Positions 1 through 12,000 of a DNA stretch of 64,000 bases are shown here, one piece after another. Position numbers and translations under genes: made by a program. Numbering within the stretch: the first letter of the stretch is position 1; the number at the start of each line of letters is the position of its first letter. Where the stretch lies: the NCBI GenBank assembly GCA_021234535.1, contig CM037843.1, positions 7,934,979 through 7,998,978 on the forward strand, in the 5' to 3' direction. This DNA comes from Stichopus chloronotus. Lineage: Eukaryota > Echinodermata > Holothuroidea > Aspidochirotida > Stichopodidae. A model generated the notes under the pieces. That model searched no databases. It was given only the letters and a program-made list of their open reading frames with translations, and had not been told where the DNA came from.

Positions 1-85
1 AATGTTGTAGATTTCATGGAAATTGATCCCATCCTTGGTGAACTTGCAGATTTTCGGGCACTTGTCAACTCACTCCAAGAAAATG
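1..85 (+). CDS. SLC3-like exon a (first in window)
   Basis: Reads NVVDFMEIDPILGELADF in frame 1 and ends with a split Gly codon at a GTAAG donor. It matches the GH13 segment just before conserved region I. Its upstream boundary is outside the window. Confidence 0.85.
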
Positions 86-3000
86 GTAAGATTAGTAGAT
101 CTGTCTACATCTTAGAAGCCATGTGAGTTAATTTCAAGCACTGTATCTCCCAAGCAAAATACCATCTGTCATTTCATGACACAGATTGCAAACTTTAAGT
201 CACTTATTTTTTCATTGCAACTAGCCATACAAAAGTTTTGTATATATTTTCATGACACTTTTTAGAGCTCTTTTAAAGCCTGTACTGGTAAACATTTGTT
301 TACTGTTTTTTCCTGGGCCAGTTTTTCTCAATTCTTTCATCTCAATCTTATTGGGCTGCCAATTTTGAATGAGTTGTGCTTTCACTGAAAAAAGTTTAGT
401 TTGAAATGGGCCCCACCCTATTTCTTGTGTGAATATTTATGAAGAGTTTACAAACTATATTGGTGTATTCCTAAAATGACTGTTGCGTATCTTGTTGTTA
501 TTTTAATATTTTTCAAATTTTTCATGGTACAGTTGATTTGCAACATTGAAATATTGTACAGTACCTGTGACAATTGTATGACTTGCCCCTACACTCCAGG
601 GGCATGGCACAAGGTCAATACACCAAGACAAATTTCGCTTACCAGGTTCATTGATGTACCCCAACGGCAAGTTCATGCATCCAAGAAAGTTTGCTTACCT
701 CTGCTAGAGTGGCCCAGGTTAAGTGAGTGGTAGTTTAAAATGTATGAAAGTTGTGATAGACATTTGACAAACCTGGGCATGGTTCCACAAAAAGTTAGGT
801 CAATCTTCAGTTTGATTTCCACAGGTCTTACACATGATAAATCAAACTTAAAGGTCATTGAAAATGTTGAAAGTAGCCACAAATTCCATCAAATATTGAC
901 AATTTGAGAGGCAAATTCCTGTCTTACACTCGCATTTGCTGTATCACAATCAAGTGTAGATTTTCAGTTTACGCACTCCTGGCGAAGCAGTGTTGATTGT
1001 GATACAGCAAACATAGTTGTAGTGAAAACTCAGTACACTGAATCTTGCAACACAGCATCAAGCCGGCCTCCTGATGGAAACTTTTGTATTTTTCAGGTTC
1101 AATAAAGTAGTGTTTGCTGGAGAAGGACTTCATATTGAGCAAACTAAATATCATTTAACTATAAGGAGGGGTTGGGGGGAAGTTCAGGGTAGTGGGTATC
1201 GTCAGTCACATGACACATACCATGCATTTTAACCTTTCACTGGCAAGCAAAAGACAGCTGTGGTATTGCGCATTTAGAAGAATGAAAATCATAAGTTCAG
1301 CCTACCAGTATAATGTAATGTATCTGGAACTGCTTCTGTATTTGGTTAATTCCATGGAAAAGTTGCACTGTGATTTTTTGACTCCTTGCCAAAGGCAGAA
1401 GGAATCTATGTGATGGTGATTTGCGTGTACATGTTGCCCTGTGTTCTTCATGAATATTGACAAGCAATCACAAAGTACTTTGACTTTCTTGTTCACATGC
1501 TGATGTCTAACACATGATAATTACAACCATGTGTTTCCTGTCTCTCTACAGATTTGAATACAAAAGTTGTTTCAGTCAAAGGTCATCAATGTTTACCTGA
1601 ACTCTGTGGGGTGTTTGTTCTGTTTCTCAGTTCTCCAATTTGGATCGTACTCAAAGCAGATGCAAAATCCAACTTGTAACTGTCTTTTCAAATGCTCAGT
1701 TTATTTTCTAACTGTCAAGCTCTTGATAAACTTATCTCTGCCCATACTGCAATATTTGATTGCTGTTTATGGCATAGGTTGTGGACAGACTTACACAGAA
1801 ACTGAAGTAAATTGTGAAGTCTTTATCACACCTACTTTTCCACCCTGTGGAAGGTTTATATGGTCTTAAATTCCAAAGTTGCTGACCACTTGCTCTTGTT
1901 ATTAGGAATAGCCTATGATAGTGTTGCTGTAGTGGCTCAAGTATAGTATTTCAATTGTTACAATGACAACAAAGAGGCTCTTACAGTTTGATGAGTTGCT
2001 GTAAATTTTTTTTTTTTGTCTGTCGAAATCAGACACTGGGTCTTTATCCAGTTATTTTCATGGAGGTCAAAGAACAATTGATCTTGATGTTGATCTGTAA
2101 ACAACAATTGAAGAGAACTGGCTTATGACCAAGTAAGCAGTAGCGGTATATCAATATTATCGATAGTATGTATATCCCGTTTTCAGGAATATTATCAATA
2201 TCCACCTTGGAACTGTATCGATGTATAGAAAATACAATAATAAAGAAAAATATCGATAATATAGACTGCTACATCAGTAACTATATATCGTTACTTCTAT
2301 ATTCATGGAAACCCTGTTTCAAGATTTACCGCAAAGTTCACGCTAAGTCAGTCAAAGCACATCCAGATAATTTATTTCTGTGTCAAACTGCCCAGTTTCA
2401 CACCGTCTAAAACAGCTGTTGTGTAGTGAATGACTGGGGTATGCGTGTTCACAGCACTGATTGGATGTACTCTGGAAAAGCCCAGCCTCTGATCCTGTAT
2501 TAAACTCGCCTTGTGTGACACAGACCCTTCCCGCATGATGAAACGTACACACATTTTACTCACTGAAAACCTGTATTTTCATGGCACCAATATTTATCTA
2601 CGAGACTATATTTACAGAAAAAGTCTATATTTATCGTTTTATGCACGTCCCCCAATAGTCCAGTACATCGCGCGACCTTCAGTAAAAGCCACATAAACCC
2701 TTCCCGCATGTAAACGACGCACACATTCCACTCACAGAGAACCTATATTTTCATTACACCGATGTTTGCGAGACTAGATTTACCGAAAAAGTCAATATAT
2801 CGTTTTAACACGCCCCCCAGTAGTACAGCATCCCGCGTGACCCGCAGTTAGAAGCCACACAAATCCCGCATGTAATCACACATTTCACTCCCCCAAAACC
2901 TATATTTTCATTGCCCCGATATTTATCCACAGCCTATATTTACAGAAAAGTCTATGTTTTATCGTTTTATAACACGATGCGCTGCACTAGAAAATCTGTA

Positions 3001-6000
3001 TTTTCATCGCAGCGATATTTATCGACGAGACTATAAGCATGTATTTTATTGTGTTTATCGTGTTTGACACACGACGATAATACAGAGAAACTACTGTAAT
3101 GACTGTATATTTATGGTTACCTGTATTTTCACTGCGCCGATATTTATCGGCGAGACTATATTATAGAAAAAGTCAGTATTTTATCGTGTTTGATAAACAG
3201 CGATAATACAGAGAAACTCCTATAATATCTGTAGTCATGCAATTGCACATGGTCAGTACTGAAGGCAAGCGGCGGCCTGCTCACGCTCACATCCGTATAT
3301 GGCTCTTGCCCCAGCTTTCCCCGCCCACAACACCTGTTGGTAGCTCGTGATGAGCGATCTGATTGGACAGTCGGTTGCCAAAACAACACACCAGTGTGTG
3401 AGAATATCTGGTATCTCACCAAAATACCCCTTGTGTAGCACGATGAACATACAATGCATAGCTGTTTTTTTTTTACTGAATGTACAAGGTGCTGCTGTTG
3501 AAAGACAATAATAGCTGCCACTTTTGTTTTCATACAGTAGTTACGGAGCGTAGGTTAACAAGTTTAACTGTTCAGGTAAGGCATTTGGGATAGGGGTAAA
3601 AACGGTTCAAGTAGGCAAACATACACCTCAAACAATTCACATGGGGAAAGGAACATTTGAGAATACGAGGATGGGGTGAAAATTAAGTAGAAAAAAAAAA
3701 AGTTCCAATACACTTTGTTGTCAGTCAAAGTGCTCTTTTTTTTTAAGTATCGTAAAACATGTGATAAGCCCACAGTTTGGGTCCATATGTGCAGTAGCAC
3801 ATTGTGTGTACCTGTTCTGCGAAATTATCGATAATATTGATATTATGTATATTTTGTCTCCGATATATCGATATTTCCTTTTTAATATCGCTACTGCTTA
3901 TGACCAAGGCATTCTCTGAGAGATGGTGTTTGAAATTGTAGTGCTGATTCCCCCCCCCCCCCCCCAATCCCTGTAAAAAAGTAGTTTCAACTTACACAAT
4001 TGGCACCGTTGCTTTCTCACTTGCATTATTAAGTGTAAGTCATAGCAACGTTGTGGGATTCAGTGATTGCTCTGTACATTACATTCTGAAAGTGCATGTG
4101 ACGACAATTACCCATAAGGCATTTCTACTTCTAGTGGAGAAGTCAAGTGGTAGTTCTGGACTCGTTGCCATAGCACCCAAAGTATCCGCAGGACAACCAA
4201 ATATTGTGACAAGGTTGTCTTTGAGACAACCAAATTTGGACATTTATTGAATCAAAGTGAAATTTATTTACTTGCAATATCTGAAACAATAACATGACAG
4301 ATGGCAGTGAATTTTCATTCAGCAAAATACTAGTGTGTTCATGGCACTGCAACTTAAAAATAAGTCTCTTATGACAATAAGTTTTGACAGGACAAATAAA
4401 TTTGAAAAGAATAACGAAAGTTTATGTGTAATTAGTCCCTTAAACTACCGGCTGAAATTGCTAAAATTTTAACTCTTGACTTTTTGCCCAGGTATGCATG
4501 TCATTCTTGAGTTTGTACCAAACCATACAAGTGATAAGCACAAATGGTTTACGGAAAGTTCCAAGTCGAAGGACAGCGAATTCAGAAACTACTACATTTG
4601 GGCTCCTGGAACTGATGGTGGACCTCCAAATGATTGGGTAAGTGCAGTGAGGGTAACAGGAAAGAATTGCGTCCTCCCTGGACAGCTTTGTTGATAAGTG
4701 CTTTTCTTCTCATTGCGATTTTTATCGACAATGTAAAATGAAAATTAACCATACATATTGGACTCTTTCTAACAATGTAAATGACAACTAAGAATTGTAA
4801 CATTCTAACATAGAGTACACTCCCAGATGATTCGTGGATCATTGATTATCTTGCTGGGTTAAATTGCTGTGCATTCGAAAAAGATGAAGTTAGAAATGGA
4901 AAGCTTTTTTGGTTTTTAAGAAATTATCAACCTTTGTAATCAAGATTGCCTGTGTGTATGTATATGTGTGTCTCTGTGTATGTGTTAGTTCCGCCTTTGC
5001 TTGTAAGTTCAATATCTCAAGAAGGGGAGCTGTACCAAATCTCATGTTTAATATGTAGGTGTCTTACGTTGAGAATTAGAGTTAACGGGTAAAACTATGA
5101 ACACCTTGTGAACGTGATATCTTCAGAAGGGACGCATGGACAAATCTGATATTTGCTAAGTGGGTGCACCACATTAAATACAAGAGCCTTTAATGTTTTT
5201 GGTGGTCAAAGGTCATTTAGGACCAACAAGGGTCAAATTATGAACACCTTGGAAACACGATATATCAAGGAAAGAAGCTTGGAAATACTGTATGTCACAT
5301 TTTCTAAGTAGGTGAACCACATTCAGTACAATAACCCTGTTGCGTTTGGTGGATGTCAAAGGTTAGTTGGGGTCACTGTGTTAAAGAACACAATACCTCA
5401 AGATAGGAAGATTGACCTGGGAGGGAAGCTTTGAAAAATCTCATATTTAGCAAGTACGTATACTACATTGAGTAGAAGAACCCTATTGTTTTGATGAGGT
5501 CAAAGGTCATTTAGGGTCAACAGAGATCAAATAGTGAAAACCTTGTTAACACAATATCTCAAGAATGGAAGTTTGCACAGGACTTATGTGGTTTGTGTCT
5601 TGATTACAAACTATAGCCCCCAAAATCCTAATTTTGTATATTTCCAAATTGTGGGAAATGAACGGTTTGACACGTTGGTGTGAATGTCCACCCCACACAA
5701 TAATACACGCTATCGCTCCTATCAGGTAATAGTTACAAACTCTATAGCACTCTGCTGCAGTTCAGTGTGTTCAATGACATCTCTGTTATGCTCTGTCATT
5801 TTCATGCATGCTGTATTGTCAATATACTTTACAGACCAGCTTGTACACCTGCTGCTGGAGCTACAGTAGCACCATTTTATACCCATACTATACCATATCC
5901 TGTGCATGTCTTGGATGTAAATCTACATGTATAGCCCTTTTATGTGTGCTGAAATTATTTGCAAAGTTTCGCATCAAAAGTTTTATTGGCTCAAGAAAAA

Positions 6001-9000
6001 CAGACGGTTTGCCAGTGGAATTCTTTGGAATTATAGATACTGCTTCACTTTGTGGAATCTGCACTGCTTTGGAATCAATGATTGATTCCCTTATACTAGC
6101 AGCATAAGTCAACTTGGCCTATCAGTACACCTACGTGACTTACCTTTGTAGACACTACTGTGAATGTGATGTATACAGACCTTGCTACATATACTGCTCT
6201 GGTATATATGCTAGGCTAGGTGTATGCAGTATCTTTGCATCATCGAAACCACCAAGCATTTTCTACTTCTGGTTATTTGGATAAATGAGATGATTTTCGT
6301 GAAGAATATGATATCAACATGTCGTTTCTAATGCACTTTGTTTCTTCACAGAAAAACTTCTACGGTGAATCGGCATGGACCCTAGGTGATGATGATGAGT
6401 ACTACTATCACTATTACAATTCTTCACAGCCTGACCTCAACTATGGAAATAGCAATGTTACCGCTGCAATTCAGGTTGGTTCTTTCTTTTGTCTCTTGCC
6501 ATTTCATAACATTTACGGGAGACATATTCAAATCAAGTGAGTCCATGTAATCTGTCAATCATGCAAAGAACGTGGTTTGCTCCCCGAGACCAGATGATTA
6601 CTTCCGTTGGACACACCCAAACATGCTGGTGCCATTTATTTCACACACTACTGAAATAGTTTGCACCATATTGTGTGGTGGTCAGATTTAATAGGTAACT
6701 GTCATCGCTAAATCATACTCCAGCCTGCCTATGTGGTGAGAATTTTGGTATTTGTTCATGCGGTTATCAGATGACTCGGCAAACTGTCTAGTGTAAAAGC
6801 TCTCCAAACACCAGTTACCAGCAATGTTGATGAAGTCTTAGCATTTTCATGTGTAAAATGAGGTCCTTCGCAAAAAGTAAGTTGTCCTGCCAAAAATCAT
6901 GCATGATTGGCGTTATATATTTCCATGTTTGGTATACCACAGTACCTAGTAACATAAGTTTACATCTTGCCGTTAGCCTTTCACCAAATTTCATCCAATA
7001 ATCTTTCAGTTACTCCAAGTAAAATCTAAATTTGTTTGGAGCACTCACTGAGTTTGGTTGTCTGAAGGACAACCCTGAACCAAATGCTCTGTAGAGAATC
7101 TGGACATCTCAGATGCCATGACTACATCATCACTGACCCATGTTTCTTATTAAATCCTATTATTTCATAGATCAGTACTGATTGTTACTTTCTCCATGAT
7201 GTTTCCATGGTGGAATTGGACCCGCAGTGTCTTGGCTCAAGGGCAAGTTGACACTGGTCCAGTGGCTTAAAAAAGTCATGAAATTTAATTTTCAGTGTCA
7301 AAGCCTGGAAAAGTCATAACATTTTGTAACAGTGCTAGGAAAATTTACATTTTATAATGATCCTTACAACAGTCATCGATCAAATTAAGTCATGCAAAAG
7401 TCATGAAATCGTGTTTCTTTCTGTCATAAAAATCTCTGCGTTGAATTGCCTGTTAAATATGTCTTTTTAGAATTTTAAAGGTGAGTGAAGAAAATTTATT
7501 TATTCATTACACATTTCAGAGAGCGATGGACTTTTGGTTAGACAGTTACAATGTTGACGGGTTCGTGATTGCTGATGCTGATCACCTGGTTGAAGGTCCC
7601 ATCACTACATCATCAAGGAAGAGAAGGGTGAGGTGGATTAAATCTAGTGTACACAAAGATGAGAATATTACACTGACAGTAGGGGAAGTTAAATATTTTG
7701 GAGCAGTGCAGTTGATATGGTTAACTCTGAACTTTTTTTCATTTATGCCATTCTGATTTTTTCGTCATTTTCTGCATGCATGTGCATGGCTATCATATGT
7801 GCTTCAGAGCTGTCACATACATATTGAAAACAGAAGGACAAAACAAAGAACAGATGGTTTTGATTTGTGGCACTCGTGTTGTTTTGTGTAGTTTGGCAGT
7901 AATAAGGCAGATGCTGAACCATTCCACAGCAGATCTGGTGAGAAAACTTTCAGGTATTTTACGTATGGATTGAACACTCCCATCAACTTACTTTCTGAAT
8001 TTAAGTATAGAATGATAATCTGCTAAGGGTAAAACTAAGTGCTAGTGTCTAGCTGTAGAGCAGAAGTGGTAGGTAAATGCTGCTTTGTCTTGTGGGAGTG
8101 AGTGCAAAGCTTCCCCAAATGCTCTGGAGATAACAAATGTGTGCCTTTGGAGTTAACCCAGACAGTGGGTGGCAACGCAGACTTGGGTCACTGGAGCAGG
8201 GTTAGGAAAGATCAAGAACAGAAGTCTGATGTTTGATTTTTTTTTGACAAATTGGGCACCATATGCAAACAGAGTTTTGTGTAGAGTTTTGTGTAGATGA
8301 CTAGGGTCGTAACCCCTTCTTTGTAATTGCCAGGAAATCTTCTCTATGGGGTTTGGAAGTTCAGCCTTATCTGCTGCCTTCAGATAAAATGAGAAATTGC
8401 TGGTTCTAATGGTTTGATCAATGGATTGATCCAACGTGTTGTATGATATTTTACACTTTTCCATTTGAAATTACTTGGCAGAATTTATTACATAAAGCCT
8501 ATGGTATCTATTTTCCCAAATTGTCTGAATGATGCAATAATAAGACATACTAAACAGTTGGACATGAAATTTTCATGTTTTTACTTTTTGTCTTATGCTT
8601 GCAATTACTTGAGTACTAATGTTTGAGAATTTTGTCAGTGATGACACCAGCCTTTGCTTCAATGATAAATGCCAGATGCGTCTTGGAGAAAATAATTCTC
8701 TGTGCATTTCTTTAAGAAGGATCACTTGTCATTCATTCATGTTGTCTCTTCAAAGCAAGCGGAGGGTGATATGGTCACGGAGGCCATGGCCACCACTCCC
8801 ACCATGATGACGGATGGAACAACGCTAGGTGCCAACCCAGACCTACCTGTCACAGGGGAAATGGATGGTGGTGACATGGAAGGTGGTGACACGGACGGTG
8901 GTGACACGGACGGTGGTGACACGGACAGTGGTAGTCCTCAGGTTAGTCTTCCATTGCTCGACAAAGCAGGAAGTGTTTGTCATTGCTAATGGCGTACGCT

Positions 9001-12000
9001 TTGTACTTAACTATCACCAAACATTCATAGTATAAGAAATGGTGAGTAGTTGAAATGGTTAAGGTATTTTGGACAAACTTTCAAAAATTCATAGTATGCA
9101 TCATCCATAATGCTCTTATACTGTTTTGAGGGGATGAATCTGTGGTTGGTGTATTTTGAATGGAATATTTACCCATTAACTACAATGTCATTTTGGTAAT
9201 AGAATACATGTCCTAATGGAACAGTAAGTCAATATTCAGAGTGTGAGTGGTCTGCCAGAAAATCGACAGTTACCCCCCTCCCTTCATTCATCTTTGTCTA
9301 ACCCTATGGGGATGACTGCTGGCCGAAGAAAATAAAGATATGCCGTAAGCTTGCTGAGAAGTGACTACTTGATGTGACTGTGAGGAATCTAGGGTTAGGC
9401 AGTTTTCCGGTACTCAAGTCTGAACTGGTAATTTTGGAAACTGGTTCTATGTGGTACCAATTTAAATTTTATAATTACTATTACTGGTACTACCCAGTAC
9501 CTTTACAAATGGTCTGGTACCAACTTAATTTACGGGAACCGGTTTCATTAAGGAAAAAATGGACAAAAATTGTCCTTGAAATGTGCTATTAATTCTAACA
9601 TTCTAATCCCAAAATTGTTTAAAGATGTGATGCTGTCGACAAGTACAAAAAAATCCTAAAAGACATTGTTGTATTGTTGTAGCCTGCAACCATTCTCTGA
9701 GCCTAACACAAATAATGTCAGCTAAAGAATCTTAACATTAGGCTATTTCGTACATGAAACTTCAAAACTTGATGTAAACAACATTGGTCTACAGGATATG
9801 ACTTGTAGGCTTTCTTAAAATGCAAACCACCTGTTCCTGGTAATATTGCATGTATTAGAAAGATCCCTGGTATGTGTCCAACAAATGTTTTTTGGCCTGA
9901 ACAGTCCAGAATTGATTTGGTTAGGTGCTTGATATTAAAGAAATAAGTATTCTTGCAAATTGAAGCACTGGGACATCACATAGAAATAGGTAAATCCAAA
10001 AGCTAGCTATTCACACACTTATGGCGGCGTCCTTGTGTTAAAGGCAAAACAGTCCTGCTCCTCCCCATGCATATGTACCCTATGTGCCTCCACTCGTTGC
10101 TCCACTTGTTATTCTAGTGTATTTATTTGTATAGTTGTAAGCTACTGTAGTTCGGTGACAGGTGAGATTCAATATGGCCCACCTTTACGACAGGTGTATG
10201 AAGAGTGCCAGAATTTTATCAAATCAATTTATAATGACAAATAGGCAGTATATTTATGTAAAGCAAGTAATATACAAGCTTGTAGTGGGTTCAGCTGTGT
10301 GAAACAAAACTTAAAACAACATGTTAGACCAACCTACTGTGATTGTTGTATCTCTAAATCTGTTGAGTTACTCCTGCCCCAATCTGTCATGACAAGGTGC
10401 AGTCTGACCACGTCTATCAAATGTTTCTTTGCAGTATACCGTTAGTGGAGATGCCCTATCTCCAGAAGCTAAGAAAGTCCTGAACGATATGTATGAAGTC
10501 CTCGACCAAAACAATCAACTGGGAAAGATCAGGTGAGAGTGAGTGAGAACAAGGTTCCTCAACTGGTGAAGGTTGAAACTTCCTGTCATGTATTGAAGTC
10601 ATCAACATTGTCCATGAGACCCTAGTTCCTTGACTGTTGTAATGCCTAGTACAGATCACTTAACTAAAACCGTAACTAAGTTGAAGAGCGCTAGAAATTA
10701 GCACATCGCAATACATTACATTTGCACAACCGAATGAAATCAATAGCTTCCTTGCTGAAGACCTGAAGCAGTGATTGCACATGCAAAGTCGTGTGGTACA
10801 GGTAATCATTTCCATTATTCTTGCAGAGTGTTCATACCACAACACAGCGGTGAATTGAAGGATAATGTCCTCTACCAGGACAATGAGTGGAATGGATTTC
10901 CCGTTAGCCTTTCCTTCGCCAGTAAGCTAGGTGATTCAACAAACAGTTACATGATCAAGGACCAATTGAACGACCTATTTAATGCCCCAGACAGTGCTGA
11001 AAAAGAAGGTCTCTGGAATGGTTGGATGGTAAGCAATCTGTGTTACTATAACTCATCACCCACTGTGGACAATTTATGATCCGTCAGAAAGAGGTGAGGG
11101 TGGCTAGGTCCCTTATATTTACTTACGTATTTGTTGTAAGTACATCCACTTGCCATGGTCATTTTGAGATGGGACTGTAGAGTGAAGTCTTCATCCTTTT
11201 GAAGTTCCAATCTGAAATTTAAAGGAAGACACATGAAAACTTCTATGCCCTGTAATTTATGCAGTTTGGGCTACTGCATGGCCCCCTGCTGTAACAGTTT
11301 GAAGATCAAGAACAGTTGAATAGGCAAGTATCCTCAAGGTCACCTGCCTTAACTCTATTACATCTTGCCAGCAGCTGATGTAGAAAGAAGAGAATTAAAA
11401 GTTAGAAAAAGTGGATAATAAGCCAGTGTGTTCCTTTTGGTCATTTGTGACAGATTGGACGTGCAGGAATCGATAGAGTGGCCAACAGAGCTGGTGTAAA
11501 GACGAGAGCGCTGACCATGTTACAATACACTCTACCTGGGACTCCACTACCTTTCTATGGAGATGAACTTGAACTAACTAACTTACCATCTGTAAGTGTG
11601 CTGTAATGTTTGCACAGGGCACAAAATTCAGATCCTGCTACTTGCAGTCCATAGTCTGTTGGTTTCCTGAAATCTAGCATCCCTTTGGCTAAGAGTTTTT
11701 TTTTTTTTTGTAATAAAAAGCGTTACTGTGCACTATAATGTAGCACCAAGTATGTTACGTACAGGCATGACAAGTGTTGTTAGACAGACATAAATACTGA
11801 ATTTTTCACACTTGCAAATTTCGTAAATGCCAATTTTGGTTTTCTCTTCTTTTTGCTTCCTTGCTGAAGGTAGGCAAGGAATCAATGCGGTCATGATGGT
11901 GTATGTGTATGTGATGCCTTGGCTTGTAAACACGATATCTCAGGGAAATATATAATATCTCTCGATATAGAAGGGAAAGATGCCTGAACTTAAAAGTCTT

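Noticed and set aside
8737..8922. Minus-strand Ser-Pro repeat frame
   Set aside because: Antisense shadow of the acidic repeat in SLC3-like exon e.
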